From contig CANXME010002012.1 of NCBI GenBank assembly GCA_948144175.1, positions 62,001 through 126,000 on the forward strand: a DNA stretch of 64,000 nucleotides. Reading direction: 5' to 3'. The position numbers and the translations under genes were made by a program. This DNA is from Closterium sp. NIES-65 (Eukaryota > Streptophyta > Zygnematophyceae > Desmidiales > Closteriaceae). Under the pieces are notes generated by a model, which made no database searches, was not told the DNA's origin, and worked only from the letters and a program-made list of their open reading frames with translations. This document shows positions 55,438 through 64,000 of this stretch, piece by piece (positions within the stretch are counted from its first letter, which is position 1; each line of letters opens with the position of its first letter).

Positions 55438-58400
55438 CTAAGCCTCGCATGTGGGGCTGAGCTGGATCGCCTCTGGTTCATATGTTCCATTGAGAATCTG
55501 GGGGGCGGGCCCGTACGCTCTCACCACTGCTGCACTATTGGTCTGCAGACAAAAGGTTCAACGATATGGGAGGGCAAGAGAAGTTGAGGCTTGGGAAGAA
55601 AGAACATGCGAGCGAGAAATTAGAGCTGGAAGTGAAGAACGAAACCAATAGTTAGGATAAGCGGTATGAAAATTGAGGTGCAATGACACAGGGGATTAAA
55701 GAGATTGAAGGGAATGAGAAGAAAAGGCAAGAGACAAGGTAGCGCTCCGGCCGGGAAAAGGTAGTACCGAGTTGACAGTAGGGATCCAGTTGGCTTCGAG
55801 TGATTGGCCGGGTGAAGTGGGTTGAATGTAGATGGTGAGAGTGCCGTCTGGGTTGTACTGTGCAGTGAGGGAGGGAACAACACGTGTGTGGTTGCACAGT
55901 GGTTGGTTGGGGGGAGGCAAGGAAATTGTACGTGTTTTGAGTCAAACTGAACACGATTCAGATAATGAATGTTGTGCAATCAGCGCTGTAGTGCCGTGAG
56001 GGCAGCCGCTAAGGTTGAGTGGCATAGGGATTAGAATGAGGGCAGGTGGGAAAGATGGAAGGTGGAAGGAAATAGGTTGCTTGGAGAAGTGAGCATGGCA
56101 TTGCAGAGAAGGGGGACATGATGGATTGGATCGCACAAATGGAACGCGCTTGGAAGCATGGTAAAGGGTGACGGATGTGTTTTGCGGCAACTAAAAAACG
56201 GATTGTAAACAGTTGTAAACGGATTGCAGGCCTTGTAAGCGGTGGGGGGACAAGAAGGAACCGAGAGGAGGGATGGGGCTGAAGCATTGCACCAGGTTAC
56301 AGACCAAAGGAGCCCTGGAGAAGGGATTGTGAAGGACAATGCATGCGAACGTGCAACCAGATGTGGTGTGCGGTTGCCTGCACCGAACATGGGGACCTCT
56401 TTTAATATTGTAAGCAGTGTCAGCTACCAGAATGAGTCGAACAGGTTGTGCAAGCAAGAGAGACTCACAATTCAGGCCTGGCACGTGGTCGCGCACACCA
56501 AACTTGGTGACTCCCTCCAGGAGATTGAGATTGGGAGAATTGTAAACAGTGACAGACCAGAAGGAGTTGACTGGGGGAGAGGTGAGGCACAGAAGCCTTA
56601 CTCTAGAGGAGAGACGATGATTGTCGATGAACGTACCAGCAGTCCTGGCATACGGTCCCCAACTCCAAACTTGCTGACTTCCTCCAGAAGATTGAGGTTG
56701 GACGCATTGTAGATGATGACAGACCAGAAGGAGTCGACCGGGGGAGGGGTGAGGCGCAAGCAAGAAAGGCTCACCAAAAGGCCTGGAGTGCGGTCGCCCA
56801 CGCCAAACTTAGTGACTCCCTCCAGGAGATTGAGGTTGGACGCGTTGTAAATGGTGACAGACCAGAAGGAGTCGACTGGGGGAGGCGTGAGGCGCAGACG
56901 GAAGCACTGGGAAAGAGGAACGAACGTATATGGACGTACCAGCAGGCCTGGAGTGCGGTCGCCCACACCGAACTTAGTGACTCCCTCCAAAAGGTTGAGA
57001 TTAGAAGCGTTGTAAATGGTGACAGACCAGAACGAGTCGACCGGGGGAGGGGTAAGGCGCAGGCGGAAGCAGCGGGAGCCTTGGAGACGCGTGAAGGGGC
57101 AACGTGGGGTGGGCATGGAGGAGGGGAAGATGGAGGGCGGCTGAGGTTGCATGGTGGTTGAGTTGTTTGCAGCTGGGGAAGGGAGACTGGGAGGCTGTGG
57201 AAGAGACTCGGTTCCAGTAGCATTGCTGCTAGCTGTGGTGTTGCTGCTAGCTGTGGTGGTGGTGTTTTCAGCGCGGATGTTGCTCATTGTGCTGCTGCTG
57301 CGGACTGTGGTACTGTCTGGAGGGTCGATGGGGTTAATGGGACGAGCTGTGACGTTGCGTGCTGCTGTGATGTTGCTCGGTGAGGAGGGGGGATTCATAG
57401 GAATGCCGGGAGGAGTGGTGGCGTTGGGAGGTGCTGTAGCGTTGGGAGAGGCTGTGGCGTTGGGAGAAAAGGTAGGTGGAATGGTGGGAGGAGTAGTGGT
57501 GTTGGTTGCATTTTTAGCAGAAGGTTGTTGGGCTGCCACAGATGGGGTGACCTGGAGGACGGAGGAAAAGGAGGGGATGAAATGGGCAGGGAGGCAAGAT
57601 AAAAAGAGATCTGTGTTGGAAGCAAACCAAGTCGGAGTGGTGGGAGGAGTGGTGGTGTTGGTTGGATTTGTAGCAGAAGGTTGTTGGGCTGCCACGTGAC
57701 CTGGAGGAAGGGGGAAGACGAAGGATAGTCAGAAAGGAAGGAAGGAAGGAAGGAAGGAAGGAAGGAAGGAAGGAAGGAAGGAAGGAAGGAAGGAAGGAAG
57801 GAAGGAAGGAAGGAAGGAAGGAAGGAAGAAAGGAAGGTGAGGAAATAGATCACTTCTGTGGGTAACAGCCTGCAATGCCTTTCTCAATTGCAAGTGAGAG
57901 CAGCCCAATGAAAAGCAGAGAGGGAAGGGTGGCAGCTCACCGCAGCGAGGAAGGTGAGGAAGTAGACCACTTCTGTGGGCGGCAGCCCGCCAATGCCGCC
58001 CGGGGCTGTGAGCGTGGCTCGGTAGAGAAACTCCGTGTTAAAGTCATGGTCGAGGAGGGAGCGAGATGATGCCCAGAAGTTGTCACTGGGAAGAAGTGGA
58101 TCAGGGTGGTTGGAGAGGAAAACACACAGAGCAGAAGAGGATAAGAAGAGTGGCAAGGTGATGGCTTGGTAGAGGAACTAGGTGTTGAAGCCATGGCCTA
58201 GGAGCGTGCGCGACAAGGCCCAGAAGTTCTCACTGGGAAGAGGAGAAGTCAACCGAACAGTTGGAGACATTAAAGGAATGGAGGGAGCAGAAAACACACA
58301 GAGGCAGGAAGAGGGAGAGGAGGATGGTGAGAGGGTGGCTCGGTAGAGGAGGAACTTGGTGTTGAAGCCATGGCTTAGGAGATAAAATTAATATTTTGAA

Positions 58401-61400
58401 ACGTCTCAAAACATCACTTTTATCATGAGGATCTTGGTGTTGAAGCCATGGCACAGGAGGGTGTGCAACGATGCCCAGAAGTTCTCACTGCGAGAAGATG
58501 TGTCAGATACATGGGAACCAGAAAACCAGAGGTTAGCACAGGTGATGGGGAGAATAGCAAGGGGGTGGCTCGGTAGAGGGTGCGAGACGATGCCCAGAAG
58601 TTGTCACTGGGAGATGACGTGGCAGGTTCTCCTGGGCACTCACCTTTGAATGAGTGAGTGATTCGATCTGAATGACCACATTTGCTATCGTGATGAGCGT
58701 GTCGGTTGTCTGCCTTGCTGCCTCCAGCGCTGTAGCATCTGGGCACTCACCTTTGAATGAGTGAGTGATTCGATCTGAATGACCACATTTGCTATCGTGA
58801 TGAGCGTGTCGGTTGTCTGCCTTGCTGCCTCCAGCGCTGTAACATCCGGGCACTCACCTTTGAATGAGTGAGTGATTCGATCTGAATGACCACATTTGGT
58901 ATCGTGATGAGCGTGTCGGTTGTCTGCCTTGCTGCCTCCAGCACTGTAACATCCGGGCACTCACCTTTGAATGAGTGAGTGATTCGATCTGAATGACCAC
59001 ATTGGCCGCCCTGATGAGTGTGTTGTCGGTTGCCTGCCATGCTGCCTCCAGCGCTGTAACATCCGGGCACTCACCTTTGAATGAGAGATTCGTTGATCTG
59101 AATGACAATGTTCGCTGCCGTGATGAGCGTGTCGGTTGTCTGCCTTGCTGCCTCCAGTGCTGCTGCCTGCTGCTGTGTCACGCTGTAGGGGTCAAAGCCG
59201 TACTGCTGGGTGACGTTGATGGAGGCGAGCTGAGGGAGGGGGGGAGAGAGGGGACGAGCAAGGGAGGGCGGAAGAGAGGGAGAGGAAGGACGTTAGAAAG
59301 AAAGGGAGTATGTGACACTATAAGCCGTGCTGCTGGGTGAAGTTGATGGACGTGAGGTGAGAGAGGGAGGGGACGAGCGAGGGAGGGCAGAAGATAGGGA
59401 GGGGAGTGTGTGACACCGTGAGCTGAGCTGAGACGCGAGGGAGGGAGGGGAGGGGAGGGTGGGTGAGAGGGTGTGGGCACGGATGGGAGTGTGAGAACTG
59501 TAAACGTCTAAGCCATACTGCTGGTCTGAGACATCTCAAAACACTTCTGTTTTCACGTTAAACGGTTGCCAGTTGAGAAATGAGGGACGGGCAGAGAGGA
59601 GCGGGGTGGGCAGAGGGGTACGTGTGTCACCCTGTACAGCGGTTTGGGGTTCAAAACAATACCAGTATTTACAGAAGGATAATGCTGGCGGCAGTGTCCG
59701 CAGCAGCTACCTTCTCACCTCGAGTAAGGAAGCCCTGCCTGAACTCTCACCGTACCTGTAAAGGTCACTCTTTCACAACCCATATCCATACGGACCTTGC
59801 CCTCCAACCTCTCTCCGTGCTGCACCAGCACCAGCACCAGCACCAGCACCAGCATCATCACCAGCGCCAGCAGCATCACCAGCACCAGCACCAGCACCAG
59901 CACCAGCACCAGCACCAGCACCAGCACCAGCATCATCACCAGCACCAGCACCAGCACCAGCATCAGCACCAGCACCAGCATCATCACCAGCACCAGCACC
60001 AGCACCAGCATCATCAACAGCACCACCATCATCACCAGCACCACCATCAACATCAGCACCACTATCATCACCAGCACCACCATCAACATCAGCATCAGCA
60101 TCAGCCTGCTGCCCCCGCTCGTCTCACCATGCGCACGACGCGGTTGTTGGCGCTGTTGTTGAAAGGCGGGTCGGATATGCTACACCGTGCTACCATTTAA
60201 TCTATCCGAACAATGCCATATCCACATCAGCATGCCCACCATCCATCTCACCATGCGCACGACACGGTTGTTGGCGCTGTTGTTGAAGGGCGGGTCAGCA
60301 TGCGGCACTGCACTGCTCTACCATTTACCCTCTCCCTCCCATGCTTAACCTGCCCGTCTCACCATGCGTACGACGCGGTTGTTGGCGCTGTTGTTTAAGG
60401 GCAGGTCCCGCTGAAGGCCCTCGCCAATGAGAGTCATGCGCTGCATGGGCGAGTAGGATGGAGGGCGACGGGAAGGTGGAATGATTCCTTCATTAGACTG
60501 GAGCGGAAAAAAAAGGAACAACAAGCTAGAAATCTGGCTTGAAATGGGATGGTTGAGGAAGGATGAAGATGAACAAGGGAAGGAAGGAAAGTGGGGGGTC
60601 AAATCACGGCTGATCACCTGCACGGCCACTGCTCACCTAGGCAGCAGAACTCACACTAGGGAAGGGAGCACAAGGGTGGGTGCTGCTGACCTGGAGGGCG
60701 TAGGAGAGGTTGGAGCTGGGGAGGTGGGGATTGGGGAGGGTGTTCCTACTAGTGCAGCAAACTTGGGAAAGCATGGCTTGGAAAGAGAAGGCCAGTTGCT
60801 GCTGACCTGGAGAGCCTCGGAGAGGTTGGAGCTGGGGAGGGGCGGATTGGGGAGGGGCGGAACTGCAGACCCGCCTAGTGCCTCTGAGAGTGACTGTAGC
60901 GAGACTTGACTGTAGAGGTCGAGCACTGTAGCAATGTCGTTGGACACGTTTTCTGACACGACCACTCGCATCAGCAGGAGCGCGTCGTTCGTAGGGGACT
61001 GTGGGAAATGGGGGACAGGGAAACGGGAGGGAGGGTAAAAAAATCAGGGAAGTTTGGCATAACCACTCGCATCAGCAGGAGAGCGTCGTCTGTAGGAGAC
61101 TGTGGGTACGGGGAGACGGGGGTAAGGGAGAGAAGGTAAAGAAAGCAGGGAAGTTTTGCACGACCGCTCGCATCAGCAGGAGAACGTCGGCCGTGGGGGA
61201 CTGTGGGTAGGGGGGAAGTAAGGGGGAGAGGGTGGGGAAAGGGATGGAGGAGGGTTTGCACAATGATTCACAATGCATGGTCAGCGCATCTGTGGCGACT
61301 GCCATAAACACCAATGATTGCCTTAAGTCAGTCACCCAAACACCGGCCTAGCGAATACAACCCCAACAGACAGAACTTCATAAATTACCCATTCACGAAC

Positions 61401-63539
61401 ACATCACTCCCACACATGTCACTCACTCGTATCAACGTGGGCGCTAGGTCACCAGGCAGCTCCCCAGCCCAGTTGGGCCCAACTAGAGTGAACGTATTGG
61501 GAGCAAGGGTCAATGAAACGACGCCATTATTGGGAATACTGGTAATCGCACTCACCCGTATGACGGTAGGTGCAAGGTCACCAGGCAGCTCTCTAGCCCA
61601 GTTGGGCCCGACTAGAGTGAACGTGTTGGGGCCTGGTCCGTTGGCTCGGCTGCCGTTCACACTGTAAGCCGGGCCATAGGTTTGGAAGAACCCGATGCTG
61701 CATCCAGAGAAGGAGAGCGAGAATGGGTGGGCGGATCGAGATAAACAGAATCTTGAAGTCGCCTCACAAGCCATACTAGTGGGTCAGTTCCGGGCCCAGC
61801 CTGGCCCGTTGACTCGGCTGCCGTTCACACTGAATGCCGGACCATACGTTTGGAAGAATCCAATGCTGCCACCACGAGGAAGGATCTGTGGTAGGGATTG
61901 AGATGGAGGAGAGCTGAATGGGTCGCTGACGTTCACACTGAATGCCGGGCCATATGCCTGGAAGAACCCGATGCAGCGAACAGAACAAGTGGAGGAGCCT
62001 ACAGAACAGATTGGAGTAAGGAAACGGGGGTTAGACGTCCAGTCAGTGGCCTGGTCTGGGCCATAGGTCCCACAAAGGAGCCTGACACCACCGTCCTCAC
62101 CTGTAGCTGTAGCAACGTTCAACACCACCTATATGACTGCGTCCCTCACCTGTAGTAGCGGCCTTGGCCCATGTTGGGCGTTCGGAACACCATGGGCTGG
62201 TCTCGCAGGTAGAGGAAGGCCCCTCCATACACCGTGTCCACATTGGGGAGCACCACGCCTGGAAGGGAGAAGGGAGGTGGGGAAAGGAAGAGGAGGAGAT
62301 GTGTTTCAGCCTCCCCCATACACCGTGTCCACATTGGGGAGCGCCACGTCTGGGTGGGGTGGGGTGGCAGGGGGGAGAGACGATGAGAGTGATGCAAAAA
62401 AGAAGTGAAAGGTGGATGGAGGAGAGGAAGGCTCCTCCATACACCGTGTCCACATTGGGGAGAGCCACCGCTGGGTGGTTTGAAGGGGAAAAGAAAGGAG
62501 GAGAGAGAGGCGTTGTAATGTTGACGGGGGTGTGCGTCATCCTCTGCATCATTTGAAGGACACAGAAGGATGCATAAGCCACTGGAGGTGCCGACAACAG
62601 CGGTGGTGTTGGCGAAGGAAACAGTCGCATCAAAAGTCACTCTGAAATGAATGATGCATGAGAGGGAGGTCGCAAAGAATAGGCGTGACGCCGTGACTCA
62701 CTGGTGGTGCCGACAACGGCGGTGGTGTTGGCGTAGGAGAAGGCGTTGAGGGCAGCACGGGTGGCCTGCTGGCGGAAGAAGGTGACCAGAGGAGACCCCC
62801 ACACAAACGCCTCCTGCCCCACCGTGAAGTGCTGCACCGCACCCCCCTCCGTGCCATTGCCAGCCCCAGTGAAGTTACCAGCTCCAGTGGGGTTACCAGC
62901 TCCAGTGGGATTACCAGCAGCAGTGGGGTTACCAGCATCACTTCCATTTCCACTGCCTGGAGGGACGATGCCGAGGGGGACTGTGGTGTTACCAGTGCCA
63001 CTGATGCTGCCACCACTGCTGTTCCCACTGCTGTTACTGGTAGGACCAGAGGTAGCACCATCACCACTGCTAGGAGGGACGATGCTGGGGGAGACTGTGG
63101 TGTTACCAGTGCCACTGATGCCAACACCACTGCTGTTCCCACTGCTGTTACTTGCAGGACCAACGGTACCAGCAGCACTGGCGCTAGTGCCATCACTGGC
63201 AGCACCACTGCTGCTCATCTCCCCAGGAAAAGATCCTGGCACACCAGGCCCCTGCTGAAGCCCTCGTCCCCCTCTCCCTACTCTAACCCCATCCATCAAT
63301 CCTCCACCCCTCTGCTGCAGTCCGCCCCGAACAGGTTCCACAGAAGCAGAGAAGGCGCAGATGGGGAGAATCACCAGCAGCAGCAGCGACAGCAGAGCGA
63401 CAGGCAACGCTGTGACTGTAGGCAGGCGTGACTTAAGCGAACTCGGCTGTAATCCTTGCCCCGTGACCTCTTTTCCTAGTCGCAAAGGGACCGTGGATAT
63501 CAGGTCTGAGACACTGTTCATGATGGCAGATGGTGTCAT
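55438..63539 (-). CDS. DUF1254-DUF1214 protein with N-terminal membrane anchor (ten exons)
   Basis: Minus-strand exons are 63539-62702, 62258-62150, 61697-61556, 60998-60807, 60497-60363, 59229-59075, 58085-57941, 57551-56940, 55857-55768 and 55542-55438. All are GT-AG and in phase, giving 840 residues ending with TAG. Residues ~41-63 are hydrophobic (signal anchor or signal peptide). A Gly/Ser/Asn/Thr linker rich in N-x-S/T sites follows. The DUF1254 part starts EAFVWGSPLVTFF, then VVLPNVDTVYGGAFLYLRDQ, GRYYSIGFFQTYGPAYSVNG, TFTLVGPNW and IRSPTNDALLLMRVV. The DUF1214 part has FLYRATLTAPGGIGGLPPTE, then after a ~150-residue Asn/Thr/Pro insertion PPPVDSFWSVTIYN, FGVGDRTPGLLYNPDGTLTI, EANWIP and VRAYGPAPQILNGTYEPEA. 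The domain pair is common in bacteria; its reaction is not established. An extracytoplasmic location is inferred. Nearly every exon has partial copies in adjoining introns. Confidence 0.85.
56270..56900 (-). repeat. Serial copies of the DUF1214 exon 8 end
   Basis: The exon 8 end (56940-57070, coding PPPVDSFWSVTIYN...GVGDRTPGLL plus GTACGT donor) recurs downstream at ~56780-56900 (GTGAGC donor), ~56650-56765 (GTACGT donor) and ~56480-56600. A strongly decayed copy is at ~56270-56320. Divergence grows with distance from the exon: the first copy is almost identical, the second has several replacements and the third loses motif residues. An exon 8 start copy lies on the other side, at about 57640-57700. 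Confidence 0.88.
57729..57835. repeat. (GGAA)n microsatellite
   Basis: About 25 uninterrupted GGAA units lie in intron 7 of the DUF1254 gene. A copy of the exon 7 end (GGAAATAGATCACTTCTGTG, about 57840-57880) abuts it. Confidence 0.95.
58140..58625 (-). repeat. Copies of DUF1214 exon 7 start with a palindrome at one junction
   Basis: The exon 7 start (CAG|TGACAACTTCTGGGC, 58085) recurs in decayed form near 58230, 58480 and 58600 with its downstream sequence. At 58393-58414 the dyad ATTTTGAAACGTCTCAAAAC lies between two copies of a 27-bp segment starting CTTGGTGTTGAAGCC (58355-58381 and 58433-58459). Confidence 0.8.
58636..59066 (-). repeat. Four 107-110-bp tandem copies of DUF1254 exon 6 end
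   Basis: Units begin at 58636, 58743, 58850 and 58957; the parent starts at 59067 in exon 6. Each unit carries, on the coding strand, a TTACAG acceptor-like site, 86-89 bp coding ALEAARQTTDTLIT...IQIES, and a GTGAGT donor. Only ~21 bp lies between one donor and the next acceptor, too short for a normal intron, so the units offer alternative donors rather than separate exons. Confidence 0.93.
59820..60112. repeat. (CAGCAC)n / CATCAT microsatellite in DUF1254 intron 5
   Basis: About 290 bp of CAGCAC hexamers are interrupted by CATCAT, CAACAT and CACCAT. Frames through it read as poly-His/Gln or Ser/Thr repeats and are not taken as coding. Copies of the exon 5 end with donors follow at 60123-60170 and 60241-60290. 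Confidence 0.93.
60650..62640 (-). repeat. Copies of DUF1254 exon 1-4 edges in introns 1-4
   Basis: Copies seen on the coding strand: exon 1 end (SYANTTAVVGTT) at ~62585-62640; exon 2 start (LPNVDTVYGG with acceptor) at ~62320-62355 and ~62430-62470; exon 3 start (IGFFQTYGPA) at ~61800-61870 and ~61925-61980; exon 3 end (FTLVGPNWAGELPGDLAPT plus donor) at ~61425-61510; exon 4 start (SPT..ALLLMR with acceptor) at ~61070-61105 and ~61165-61205; exon 4 end (SSNLS.ALQ plus donor) at ~60690-60725. Start copies always lie upstream and end copies downstream of the parent exon. Confidence 0.85.
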
Positions 63540-63562
63540 GGAGTTGCCTGCTGTTGGTGGAG

Positions 63563-63770
63563 CACCAGAGACCAGAGATGCTGATAATGTCCGATCTTAT
63601 TTCTAGCTGGATTAACCTTTGAGAATTCTCAAAAGTCACCAGGGACCAGAGATGCTGATGATAGGAGCTGTGCGGTCCCCTGTCACTGGATTGGCTTTTG
63701 AAAATCTCAAAAGACAAGAGTCCAGAGATCTGATGAGGAGGAGTTGTCCGGTCTGCTCTCAAGGTGCTGT
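63563..63770. repeat. Palindrome-separated tandem duplication upstream of the DUF1254 gene
   Basis: Three related units start near 63563, 63637 and 63714 (CACCAGAGACCAGAGATGCT type; the first two end CTGGATT). Between units lie dyads CTTTGAGAATTCTCAAAAG (63617-63635) and CTTTTGAAAATCTCAAAAG (63695-63713). The first unit overlaps the 5' leader of the gene. Confidence 0.9.
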
Positions 63771-64000
63771 TGCTCGTGCCAAGGACTCGTCACTGCCTGT
63801 CAAAGAAGCGGCAATCTGGCCCAAGAATATGCAACCTCAAATACCGTGGGAGTTGTTACTGTTGTGCTCGTCTGAGTGTGTAACGCACTTAAAGCCCGCT
63901 CTGACAGGGAACGGTGAGAAAAGGCTGATTGTCAAGTTGCCGAAATGCCAATACTCTGGGATCATAGGACCTGAATGAATAGGTGAAGATTACTGGCTCT
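63771..64000. other. Right edge, no gene recognised
   Basis: No exon or repeat is recognised in this last stretch; it would hold part of the promoter of the DUF1254 gene or a neighbouring gene. Confidence 0.4.

Noticed and set aside
58636..59066. CRISPR-like array
   Set aside because: The 107-bp units are nearly identical throughout with no spacers and contain exon sequence with splice sites; the host is eukaryotic.
59580..60200. Poly-His/Gln protein
   Set aside because: It is a reading of the CAGCAC microsatellite in intron 5 of the DUF1254 gene on the opposite strand.

Overview
The window is nuclear DNA from a green plant-lineage eukaryote. Protein-coding genes carry GT-AG introns, and their products are plant-type: a rubredoxin with a transit-peptide-like N-terminus, an F-box/kelch protein, a DUF220 START-like protein and a plant-type TPR protein. 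The middle of the window is full of Ty1/copia LTR retrotransposons. High GC, expanded low-complexity introns and Gly/Ala-rich proteins suggest a streptophyte alga (Zygnematophyceae, perhaps Closterium-like) rather than a seed plant; this is inference. Host genes end at TGA, TAA and TAG, so the standard code applies.

Layout: (1) 0.9-4.8 kb (+), a four-exon TPR protein with DPF motifs. (2) 6.3-7.4 kb (-), an intronless DUF220/START-like protein. (3) 9.4-13.5 kb (-), an F-box/kelch gene. (4) 15.0-17.5 kb (+), a four-exon rubredoxin with a C-terminal membrane anchor. (5) 18.4-21.6 kb (-), a deleted copia element with a perfect 5-bp target-site duplication (TSD), inserted just downstream of (6) 21.6-23.6 kb (-), a four-exon gene for a 193-residue secreted protein that I do not recognise. 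(7) 24.7-51.8 kb, a nested copia cluster: elements A and B (+), a more complete element 2 (-) inside A's 5' LTR, non-autonomous elements C (inside A) and D (in host DNA), and a 345-bp micro-LTR element E inside B's gag. (8) 51.8-55.4 kb, mostly non-coding. (9) 55.4-63.5 kb (-), a ten-exon gene for a membrane-anchored or secreted DUF1254-DUF1214 protein. I reconstructed the exons by reading GT-AG sites with matching phase.

The most unusual signal spans the host genes. In all five intron-containing genes, exon edges are copied into the neighbouring intron. Acceptor-plus-exon-start copies lie upstream of the exon and exon-end-plus-donor copies lie downstream. At several loci a short palindrome of the form TTTTGAG-NNNN-CTCAAAA sits between two tandem copies. 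The central four bases differ between sites (GCGC, ACGT, TCGA, AATT) but are often self-complementary. I saw no such palindromes in the retrotransposons. This looks like a recurrent duplication process, or a family of tiny palindromic inserts, that reshapes introns.
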